Shown here: piece by piece, positions 43,388-54,000 of the stretch
Layout: each line of letters starts with the position of its first letter
Position numbering within the stretch: the first letter of the stretch is position 1
Source: Siderastrea radians
Lineage: Eukaryota > Cnidaria > Anthozoa > Scleractinia > Rhizangiidae
Direction of reading: 5' to 3'
Assembly: GCA_964017195.1 (NCBI GenBank)
Contig: OZ024887.1
Location: 59,101,311-59,165,310 of the forward strand
Length of the DNA: 64,000 nt
Made by a program: the position numbers and the translations under genes
The notes under the pieces: model-generated
Database searches by the model: none
Told to the model about the DNA's origin: nothing
The model's input: the letters and a program-made list of their open reading frames with translations, nothing else

Positions 43388-43458
43388 GGCTTGTTAGCTC
43401 AATTGGTTAGAGCGCTGCACCGGTATCGCAGAGGTCAGGGTTCGAATCCCGGCAAGCC
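43388..43458 (+). tRNA. tRNA-like sequence (probably tRNA-derived repeat), right arm
   Basis: 'ggcttgt' pairs with 'gcaagcc' (acceptor), 'gctc' with 'gagc' (D arm), and 'ggttcgaatcc' forms the T arm with the B-box; the A-box region is 'tagctcaattgg'. The anticodon arm 'ctgca...cgcag' has one mismatch and the loop would give GGT (Thr) but with C at position 33. The T stem is also irregular. I read it as a tRNA-derived element rather than a working tRNA. Confidence 0.45.
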
Positions 43459-43892
43459 TGATTTTTTCAGGCTTTCTTTTCGCAACTGCATAAGTTGCGT
43501 TAATAACTGCGAGGATCTTCTTTACATTTATTTCTATTGTTTTTATTGTACAACGCAATTTTTTTTTGCCAAAACGGGCACTTTGCGCTGATATAGGCAC
43601 CCCCTGAGGAGAGACACTATAGCGTCACGTGATCGATTTTGACCAATGGGAGCACGCCAAAATTTAGCGTTGTACTATAGTGGCTATTATATTTCGAAAA
43701 CATTTCGGTTCCCCTTGCGGGTTCGAGATAGCGGGAGTCCACTGCGTATTCATCATTTCATGAGAATAACGGAACTCGCCAATATGACCAGCAGCTCTCA
43801 CTCACGGCTCAAGTTGGGAAGCGTTTACACTCGTATCGCAAAGTTCATGGGTTCGAGACCCCTCAAGGGCTATGTTTTTGGCATCTAGCTTT

Positions 43893-44116
43893 ACAGCAGT
43901 TTTCAACAAAGAGTCGAGAAAATACTCTGGGTTTGCTTTACTTTGTTCTGTGATTGGTTAATAAAAACGTTCCCGGTCTTTTCTTGGCCAATCAAAAGTA
44001 ACACCAAGACAAACTACCTCGAGCTCTGATTGGTTCGTTGAGTTGTTTGCGATTGTTTTGATTGGTCAGAGAAATAACTGTGTTTGGTTTTACGACACTT
44101 AATTGAAATCCGCTCT
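43893..44116. mobile_element. CCAAT-rich MITE family, copy 3
   Basis: Starts 'acagcagttttcaac' and ends 'ttgaaatccgctct', with 'gattggtt', 'ggccaatc' and 'gattggtc' inside. It lies at the same relative place in duplicated block B as copy 1 in block A, so it probably predates the duplication. Confidence 0.7.
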
Positions 44117-44250
44117 CAGCCTAGTACCCAGGCGTTCTCTTCTCGCTCACTCGACTTGGCGCGAAATTTCGTTGCGTCACTTGACGTCACGACATTTCGC
44201 ACCAAGTCGAGTCGAGTGAGCGGGAGGAGAACGTCTGGGTACTAGGCTGA
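44117..44250. mobile_element. 134-bp hAT-like MITE nested in the end of MITE copy 3
   Basis: 'cagcctagtacccaggcg' at the left is mirrored by 'cgtctgggtactaggctg' at the right, with about 50 bases of TIR ('actcgacttgg'/'ccaagtcgagt'). Flanks 'tccgctct' (44109-44116) and 'ttcgctct' (44251-44258) form an 8-base target duplication with one mismatch. Confidence 0.8.
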
Positions 44251-44258
44251 TTCGCTCT

Positions 44259-45352
44259 ATGTGCGCTAGGTTAGAAAAACTTAACTAAAAACTTTCACAC
44301 TCCAGAACGAACAAGTCTGCAATCGAATTAGCAAATTTATCAAATTTTATTTTATCTACAAACTCAGAAGCGAGAACCACAGTGCCAGAGATGTGCCAGA
44401 GGGTTTTTTTTGGCGGTTCTTCTTTAATGTCTTATGGTTACTCCTCGAGATACTCCTCAACCCTTTTCAGAGCTTCTCAAAAAGAGCCCGTGAAAACCTT
44501 TGATTCTAAGTTGTTGCTTAAGTTCCTGCTCACTTACCCCACCCTATGAAAACTGACAAGCCCTGGATGTGGTCTGTGGAGTCCTGGATTTTCTGTTTTG
44601 CATGCTACTAAGAAATGATCTACTGTACGGAAACAAACTTGATTCGCCCTTCCGTCCAGTTTGCAAAACGAAGCTAAGAAAAAAAGTGTGTCCAATTGGA
44701 GGACACAGGACTCAACAGGACCACTTCCACGGTTCGTTTCTTTAGAACTATCGATTGCTTACAACTGTGTTGTACGAAGTTCATTTTGCACGTACCGACC
44801 AAACGAATTCAGTACTGTAGTTTACACCTGGGAACAACTGAAAAGTTTAACATCATTTACCATCATTCAACAGGGTAGCCAAACGCGTTCAACATGTTGA
44901 ATTCATGATCAACAAGAAAAGCTCCAGGGGCATTAGACCCCGCCGTTGATCTCCCCCCCCCCGGGGGTGTAAAATATGTTACGGTCATTCAAGATAAAAG
45001 CCCTTGGCTGTGTAGCGAAAGACACGACGAGTATTTCTTTGGCCGAGCGAAAACCGGAGGTCTGGGGCAAGTGACCACCAAAAAAACACCACGGAAAAAA
45101 AAACGGGTATTACTAGACCCCGTCCTGACGGCGGGGTAACAATGTTGAACGGTGCTGAATGGACAACCGTTTGTCCGCGCCCTAATAGGAAATAACTACG
45201 ATCTTTTTTCAGTAAGAACGCTGAGTCTGAGAAATATCAAAATTTGAGAATATGGTATGAACGTTGGTTCTGTATCCAAGGCTAGCATTTTCTGGAGAAC
45301 TTTTTCATCAAAAAAAAAAATAAATAAGTAAATAAATAAATAAATAAATAAG

Positions 45353-45387
<35 letters not shown>

Positions 45388-46001
45388 AACCGTTTTAAGA
45401 ACAACCCAGTCTCAAATTCTCAGCCTCAGCTCAAAATACAGGCGTTCTTATAAGAAGAAGCGTATCGCATCTCTTCAATAACTGGTCTATCCCTTAATAC
45501 TGACTTGATTTCAAGAAATGGAAATAAGTAGTGATCAGGTTTTTTGTGTTTGTAAGGGATTATATTAAGCTGCCGGATTGCTCCAAATTAAGTAGTCCAT
45601 GAGTCTGTTTTTAAGTAGTCCAAGGGAGGCAGGGTGTCCGCAATCCACGTTGGGTGGGGTGAGTGACGCAGTAAAGGGGGGGCAGTGGTTGCAGTAAAAT
45701 AGGGGCTCCGTCAGGGTTGTAGAAAAGGGCCGAACAAGGTTGCAGCACAGAAAGAGCAGGTTGCTGTTCCGACCATCTCCATTGTGTTCCGGGCTCAAAT
45801 ACCGGACTTGGCTTCGGGGGCCCCAAAGAGTTGGTGAAAGTACTTAATATTTTATTTCAGTAGCACATTTACTTTCACATTTCACGAAATTAACTATGAT
45901 ATGCGGGAATTTTAAATTTCAAATAACTTATTGAGTGTTAAAGCAATTACCCTGAAATTTCACAGCGAGTAGAACTCATCATTCTGTAAAATTTCATGAT
46001 A
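44259..46001. repeat. Left (downstream) part of duplicated block B
   Basis: Corresponds in patches to 2155-4525. It also has C/G runs at 44955-44967, the inverted pair 'accccgccgt'/'acggcggggt' (44938 and 45130), and an (AAAT)n microsatellite. No gene seen. Confidence 0.55.
45310..45388. repeat. (AAAT)n microsatellite
   Basis: Repeated 'aaat' with two 'aagt' variants over about 79 bases. Confidence 0.95.
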
Positions 46002-46573
46002 CAGTAGAACTCCGGTAACTCGAACTCTGAAGGGAAACGAAAAACAGTTCGAGTTAGCGGGAGTTCGAGTTATCGGGGTTGATTGAATATTCAATTTGTC
46101 ATGTTAATAATTGTTAGTTTACTGATTTTTCAGCATTTCAGTATAAAGTTCAGTACAAATTAAACTTATCTCGTCAGAAACTGTAACACGATTATGCATT
46201 GTTATGATAATACAGTCACAAGATCGGGAAATGACTGTCAAATACGTGATCTGTTCGTTGCACTAATTAAAATCAAACTGCTGCAGTGTTAGTTTTAGTG
46301 TTGAAATCCGATTACACGACAAGAAGAGCTAATGGGATATTTCAATGTGTATCCGTGGTGAGTTTTGAGAATCAGAATTCCAGTTATCGGGGTGAATTTT
46401 GATCAAGGGAAACGAAATTTAGTTCGAATTAGTGGGGAATTCGAGTTATCCAAGTTCGAGTTAACCGAGTAAAAATGACTGAAAAGTGGGGTAAAATCCA
46501 AGGGAAATGGGATTTAGTTCGAGTTAGCGGGGAGGTTCAAGTTATCCGAGTTCGAGTTACCGGGGTTCTACTG
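46002..46573. mobile_element. 572-bp MITE, Tc1/mariner (pogo-like) type with TA duplication
   Basis: 'cagtagaactccggtaactc' at the left is mirrored by 'gagttaccggggttctactg' at the right, flanked by TA on both sides. 'gttcgagtta' recurs several times inside. Absent at the matching place in block A, so it arrived after the duplication. Confidence 0.85.
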
Positions 46574-47096
46574 TATTAGTTTTTCCAATTTTGAATTTTT
46601 CGCCAGAAAAATGATATCACAAATTTGAAGCTAAATTTTGCTTTAGTATTATGGGATATCTTCTGATGGTTAAAAGCCTTTGCTACAAGGATCTCAAAAC
46701 TGAAAAAATTGAAACATATATCCACTCAAAAGATGTAATGTTTGAAATTTAAATTTCCCGCCGTTTTGTTACTAAAAATCTTACCCTTTTATCTTAATAT
46801 GACGTCATATCTCGTAACCATACCAACCGATTCTTACCGAATCTGTGTCAAAATGTGTCAAAGAGACATGCACACAGCTACTGAAACGGCAGGTTCAGAC
46901 GAATTATCGCCTTTGGAAAATTCGAGACCCCCCCCCCCCCCTCCCCCATTGTACGTCCGAGGGCTAATGTATTGCTGGAACTGAAGACAAAGTTTGCTTT
47001 GTTGCAATTACCGGTGATATATGTTGTATATGTTGATATATGTTGTATATGTTGCGCTTCTTTTTTAAAATCTAGTCGTCATAGAGTAGTATATCT

Positions 47097-48001
47097 CTAT
47101 TTAAACCAAATAGAGGTCTGGCCTGTTTTGTCCCAACCGTTAGCAGCATACCACCCGTGATGATTGTAGTGAGGGGATCCTCCTGGCACATCGGGCTCGA
47201 ATTTGGTAGGGGTGCAGACGCCACACGGGCGACGTCCCGAACCCGAATGCACACTGGGAAAAAAAGGGCCCTTGGAGAATGCCGAATTTGGCACGTTTTT
47301 GTCGTTAAAACCGTAACCAGTAGGGTAAGAGTCGCTCCATGTCACCCCCAGGGCCTCCCCCAGCGCATATCTTGTGTATCTGCCACTCTCCCCCTTGAGC
47401 GCTTCAACCGCAAAACTAGTGACGTGCATGCGGCCCGCCTGTCCGCCGTTATAGCGGTTATGATTGGCAAAGGAAATTTTGTAAGGGTTTTTCAAGAGGG
47501 AAATTCGGTATACAAATGAATACTGATTAATTCCCCCTGTGGGTGGGTTGTTTCCTGCAGCCATGATCATGTAACGAGCATCGTTGGCCAATTTAACAGC
47601 GCCATGTGGAAGATTGATTAAGCCATTTGAGGAGCTACGTCGGTTGGGATGCCAGTTATAGCCGAAGGGATTATTCATGTTCGGAATGGCCTTGTTGTTG
47701 GCATTTACGCCAAATTTGTGAACGTAGCCGTAACTTGCCAGCATCCATGCTCCGCCGGCATAGCTCATGTCACAGTAGGTTTGGGCCGGGGCTGTTTCTC
47801 CAGGGGGTTGGATCCAGTACATGCCGCTGCCCTGACTATCCCCGGAGTCGAGAATCGCCTGGGCATGTGGTGCCGGGTTGTCTTTGGTTCCCAGTCTTTT
47901 GATGAATGAACAGCTGGGGCCAGCAAAACGAGATGGGCATTTACAGAGGTTTTTGCCGATACATGTGCCGCCATTTTTACAGGGCTTTTTTTCACATTGG
48001 C
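47097..48001 (-). CDS. Gene B exon 5: second EGF plus fibrinogen-like domain
   Basis: 905 bases, entry in phase 1 after 'gtttgaag'. About 301 residues, open to TAG at 47097. Compared with gene A the middle is changed ('FAVEALKGESGRYTRYALGE' here), but the ends are conserved ('DVPGGSPHYNHHGWY'). Confidence 0.8.
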
Positions 48002-51000
48002 CTTCAAACAAAACAACAACAAAAAATTCTTCAACGAATAAACAAGTCGATCAATATAATGAGACACTTCGTTCATTTAAAAACACCAGAGATATGCTGT
48101 TTTAGCAAGAATCAAAATTACTTGTGTACATTGTTTTTTCTGCAAAAATTTATACGGGCAAAACATTTTATTCCAACAGCGATTTGTCTTGACAATTTAA
48201 CCTTCGATATGTCCCTTTGGGGACATAAAAATCCTCAAAGGATGTCACACAATCATAGTAGACTTACTTCTTTGACAAAACGCTCCAGTGTATCCTGGCG
48301 GGCATGCGCACCAAGCAGCAGAGGGTCCAGCGCACTTCCCTCCGTTGCGGCAGTAAAGGTCTTTGCAGACTAAAACACAAAAGGACAAAATTATAAGCTT
48401 TCACAAATTATTTAATAAACGAGGGCACTTGAAAATTTTAACGTACATGTCCCTTCCGGGGAGGGAGTATACTTGAAAAATGTCCGCAGTTTGAGTTGGG
48501 TAGGTTTGAAGTTGATACGCCTTGTAGAATTTGCGAACAGCCATAGCTGAGAGTAATTTTATTTTCAGTTTCAAAAATTTGTGAAAAACTTTAAACACCT
48601 GTTGAAGTCATTAGGCAGTTTATGCTTAGCAGATACGTAGTTTTCTCCAATTGCCTTGGTTTTTATGCGAACTTTGACAGACTGTAGTCGTTTTGCAGAT
48701 AGGAGATAGGATGGTGGACATTGTGCTTTGATGATATATCTTAATTCACTGAAAATCAGAGATTTTCGTCAGCCTCTACAAGATTCTTCGTTTAAATTCT
48801 AGCTACAGCTAAGAACAGTGCAAGAATACCACCGCCCAACAATTGCCCAACAATGGCAAATAAGGCCGTAACCAGCAATCTAGCTATAGGAGACTATGGA
48901 TACCTGGTTCAAACTTTGCTAACCAGAACAAAAGCAATTTTCTTGAAATTCCTAACCAGCTTACTGGTGTTAATAAGAAAATCGTCGTGGTAAGAGAGAA
49001 TAAATTATTATTTTGTACTTATTGTAAGTATTACATGATAATTTATGAACTTAAAATTTTGGAATTTCAAGAAATAGTTATTCCACAGTAGTGTGAGTGT
49101 ATCGCATATCGGTCACATATTGTACAGGCTTGCTTATCCAAGTTTATTTGTCAAAGGAATTCATGTTAAGCTCTCGAGTACGTCAAGTTTACCTTGTCAC
49201 GTGTCTTCTTCGCGCCGGGTCGGGGTATGTTTGAAAACGTATACATGTAGTTTTAACGTTTGTACTAAGAAAAGGTTATCTTGCTGTTTCATTTTGCAGC
49301 ATGCGATGAGTTTGTTGTGAATTGATGGTTCTTTATTCAAAGCTGGTGTAGATTTATATAGTTTATCAAGCTTGATTGTTCTAGTTGCACTTGCAGCCAT
49401 TTCAGAAGACAAAAGTTCTAAATTTTCCTTGAGGAAGGATGCCCCCCGAGTTCCTGCCGGAGTTCCTTCCCCTTCCCCTTCCCCTCGCCATTCTAAAATA
49501 TATATTCCACAGCCCCTGCCCAGCTTCTCCTTTTTTTGCTACAATGCATAATGGAGAGCCAATCAGGAAGAAAAAGAAGACAAAGTGAATTGGCGCCGGT
49601 CGCATACTTTCCTTGAATTCTGATTGGCTCATCACGTTGTTGCGCTTCCGTCTGATTGGTCAGATAGTTTGGTTTTAGTTTCACCATACATTCAATAGAA
49701 ACCCTCTTCTAGAATCACCTGTGCATTCCTTTTGGCTGCAGTACTTGATAAGAGCTATCTTTGTTTCGTTGCATTTGTGTGCTGTTGTGTTAAGGTCACA
49801 GTTAACCTTCCCGGAAAACATTTCGCAGCTTTTCATGATCTTTTCCATTTTGTCAAAACAATCCACACAGGAGGCTGGAAATTTATAAGATAACAGCATT
49901 ACAATTAGAAAAAGAACGCCCTTTGGTGCTTAATGATGTAAAAAAAAACAAAAAAACCAAAAAAAAACCAAAAAAAAAAACAAAACAACAACAACAACAA
50001 CAACAACAAAAAACCACGATATAATTTAAGTTTTTTTCATGTGGAAAATTTAACGTCTGGCCTCTAAACAGGCAATTTATCCTTTGATTTAAGGTAAAGG
50101 ACATATTCTAGTATTTGGGATGGACCATTGATTAAAAATATTAGGGTTAACGAAGCTAGTATTAAAGCCAAAGAACTCAAATTTTGGTAATTATGGGAAG
50201 CGCTGATTGTACTAAAATATGTAGGGTTAGGCACGATTTAAATGGAGTCCATGTACCATCTTAGTCACTGGGACAGTTATTCAAAGTTAAATTTAACTCT
50301 ACTTGATCTCATGTGGGGTTTTCCTAGGTCGATGTTACCACGCCCTTAATATATCCGCCGAACGTCACTAATCACGAGGTTTTTTAATGCTATGAAGCGT
50401 GGTTAATTTCAGTTGTCGTGACAGAAATTTCACACGTTTTACTGACTACATACCTTTTGCACAGTAATCTACACACAGCGTTTTCAACTTGTCTTGATAT
50501 TCATCACATATCTCATAAATGTTAACCGCTAGTTGAGATTCGTTTGTTGTCCGGCAGTTTTCCGCCGCCGACAGCGCCTCTTTCAAACAGTCCTCATAAG
50601 TCATGTACTGAAATAAAAGAAAAACAAAATAAAGCAAATTAAAATATAGGTTTAAATGACCACAGCTAACGCAGCTGAAATGGGTTGTCATGCTTAGCAA
50701 TCGAACGTTTTTCATAACAAATGTCACGTTTAACCCATTAATGGCCGGGCTTTTGCATCAAAACTGCCATTTTAAGCAATAAACAACGTATTTGGTCGAT
50801 ACCTGCTCAAATTCCAGTCGAAACGTCTAAATATTCCTTTGCAGCATGAAAACGAAACTTCCATTCCACTTCTAAAGCATTTCTGTGAATTTGACTTAAA
50901 CGTAGAGGAAAGGGGGAGTTTTTAAAGGAAATAAAAACAAGTGGCAAAGCCAATTTTGTTTCAGTTTCACAACGAACATTTTCTTACATTTCTGTACTAG

Positions 51001-54000
51001 GTAACTGTGGCCAATTTTTTCTGATCGTTCTATTTTATGCACCTTTTATTACAATTTTTCCCGGTGCATCACTTGGTTATCGAAAACAATCTGCTGTGAG
51101 TAGAAGTGATGACGTCACAAACCCTACAAAGTCCTTAAATTGCAGTTGTTAAACTGTTTTGAACAGTAGCACAGGATCCGAATTGGGGGTGGCAATTTGT
51201 ATTCGCATTTTTACGGGAGGGGAATGAAGATATTTCCTGGTAGATCAAAATCTTAACAGAGAAATAAAAATAAATATGTTTAGCCAGGCGTTAATTGTAC
51301 TGTTAAATACTTTGTGAATTGAAATGTTGTATTTTTTTTCCGAGAAGTTCCTATGTTAGTGGAATAAAGTCAGAGAAGAGTCTCTGGAACAAGATCACCC
51401 CCCTGTCATAACGGAGAGCTACAAAATCCTTTCATTCGAGCGTCCTTCCTATAAAAAGCAATACCAAAACAAATGCGGCTTATCTTTGCTGCAAGGAGGT
51501 TTTTTTTCCTTTTGTGCATTCTGTATGCTTTTTGTCTCATCCTAGCAATCGATGCCAGTCAGAATCCTCATCCCCGTCCCGGCTACTTATGGGCGAGTTG
51601 AACAGCATCCCGCCTAGAAAAGAGAGCGCACACCGCTTTCCAGCAGACAACCAATACTTTTTTGATCTTGCCAGGGGGTGGGGGAAGCAAACTTCGCCAA
51701 TTTTCGTGACCTGATGATCCACCGAAAATTGACGTCACATCCGGTTTTAAAAATTGGGGAGCAGCTCGCTCAGTGAGCTGCAAGGTTTATGGTTTCTTCT
51801 TTCTTGTGACCACCACTGACACGCAATTGCTTATCTTGAATACCAGAGATGTTACAAAGTTACTGGATTATCTATTTTAGCCGATATATTGGCAAAACAG
51901 AAATGTTTAGTACAGTTTTGATGGCATTTTCCAGGCAGCTTCGTGTAATGTCATGGCGAGTATGTCGCAATTTTCAATACAGGTGCGGATCAGAATTTTG
52001 CTTCTCGTGACTCCTGATTCAGTGTAATCGTCAATTTAAATAGCCTATGATGCGTGAAATATAATCAAGAAAACGCCAGCAGTAACAGTTTGGATTGTTA
52101 ACATCGGGAAGGTAATTAACACTCGACGTAAAGTGCTGGAAGCCCTACTCTATCGAAACTACTCTGCACAGTGATACCTGATATCGTCTCTAACGAAGTC
52201 GCTCAAACTTTTGCCTCTCGTGACCCTTGATTCAAAGGAATCGTCAATTAAAATAGTCTATCCCGAGTATAATACAATGAAGAAAACATCGGCAGTCACA
52301 GTATGTTGTGTTAACACTGGGAAGGTAATTAACACTCGCAGAAAAGTGCTGGAAGCAGTATCGAAACCAACCGCGGACATGTTTAGAAGCACTCCTGATG
52401 TGGCAGACATCTGTGTACTGAAGCAGACTCAAGGTTAGTAGTCTTGTGTTTTCGAAGTTTCCGTTTTACGATAATGGGTAGACACAATTTGTTTTTCTAT
52501 GGGAATGTATTTTTCAGTGTGTTTCGATGTTTTAAAAGAAGTCTGAATAAAGAGCACTGCATAATTAATGAATGAATTTTATCTGATTGAGCGATTCCTA
52601 GGTGGGGGGGGGGGGGGAGGGGAAGTAGGGATGGTGAGACGAACAAACCAGCGTTGTAATAGCATAAAGTAGAATCCTGATTTCTCAAGCTCTCGGTTTC
52701 TGAAAATTGGCTTCCCTTTCCCAGTCAAACACTAATTTTACCCCGATTTTTCAAACCCCCAGTGATTCAAACCAATTTCCTTTTCCCCAGGAGGTTCAAA
52801 AAATCGGGATTCCACTGTATGTTTAAGATTGGGATTACCAATACAAATTGGCGACATAATTTCGGGATTATCTAGCTATCTTGCCCTTTTAATATACATG
52901 TATTCCCTTTATATTACTACAATTAAACCCAGTGTTACATTGTTTGTAATGTTGATGTTTTTGTAGTTAAATACAAAGGCATCAACATGTTGGTCACCTT
53001 TCTACAAATTATACAGCACCATTCAAAAGTAAGTTGACACTCAATACTTGATCCTCACATGAATCAAGTATCGAGAATCGAGAATCGATAATTGATTTTT
53101 GATTCACAATACTTGATTCCTGCACAAATCACAGAACCGGAACAGCCTTTGTTCAGTTTCGAGTATTTGCCTCGTGTCTCAATAAAACATCAAAACAACC
53201 AAAACCAAAACCAAAAAAGATTATCTTCCCCCACATTTCAAAACGTTTCAGCTCTATACATAATTAACTCAAACTCGATTTTGGATTTGTGCAAATTGGA
53301 ATAGTGTTGTGTTAGTCTTGATACTAGTTTTCGATACTCAATTCGTGCAAGAATTGAGTAATGAGTAGCAAGTCAAGAATTGAGACTCACAACAAACTGT
53401 CAGCTTACTTGTGAATGGTACTGTACAATGTCTTTATTGGTATTGGTTACTACGTTTGTACATGTACTTTCAACTGCAAGGATAGACAGTGGTATTTGTC
53501 ATCCAGATGTGATCTACATGGACAATTGTAGCTGCTCATTGAAATATAAAGCATTATATGTGCACCCTAGCTGTCATGAATTTCATATTCTTTGGTGTCA
53601 ACTTTGTCATGTGACATTCTGTCCTAAAGGTCTTGTTACACTAGGACATAAATATTGTCTTTCAACTATTGGTAGTCCCAATTTTAAGACCTATCCATTT
53701 TTGCTCTTTAAAAAAATGATTATTTTTAATGACTTTTTTGCACCTGAGGCTACACATTGTCTGCACTTTGCCTGCTGTAGTTATTTGATTTTGTTACAAC
53801 ACAGTGACTTCTACCAAGTCTCTTCCTGTAGAAAACATACCAACCCTTAACTTTAGGTAATTCTATTGCATTCATGTAATTAGTATTAAATCTTTAGCTT
53901 ATTAATCTTACGTATAGGTACATACACGTTCAGATTTGTGAATACAAATGTATAACAAAAATAAAATCGAGTAGCAAAAAGCCCAAGTATGTAACTATTT

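Larger units (their letters stand above)
43059..43535. repeat. 477-bp near-perfect palindrome
   Basis: The arms, about 235 bases each, are almost exact reverse complements around a centre near 43297 ('tttgaactgcggagttcaaa'). Each arm carries one tRNA-like sequence and 'gcctgaaaaaatcaggct' stem-loops. The sequence 'tatgaatatatgaaattc' also occurs directly repeated at 43020 and 43267. Confidence 0.9.

Noticed and set aside
43388..43458. Functional tRNA-Thr gene
   Set aside because: C at position 33, a mismatch in the anticodon stem and an irregular T stem, plus placement in a palindromic repeat, point to a tRNA-derived element.
53380..53850. 156-residue plus-strand open frame rich in Cys
   Set aside because: No domain, no signal of exon borders, lies in repeat-like intron sequence.
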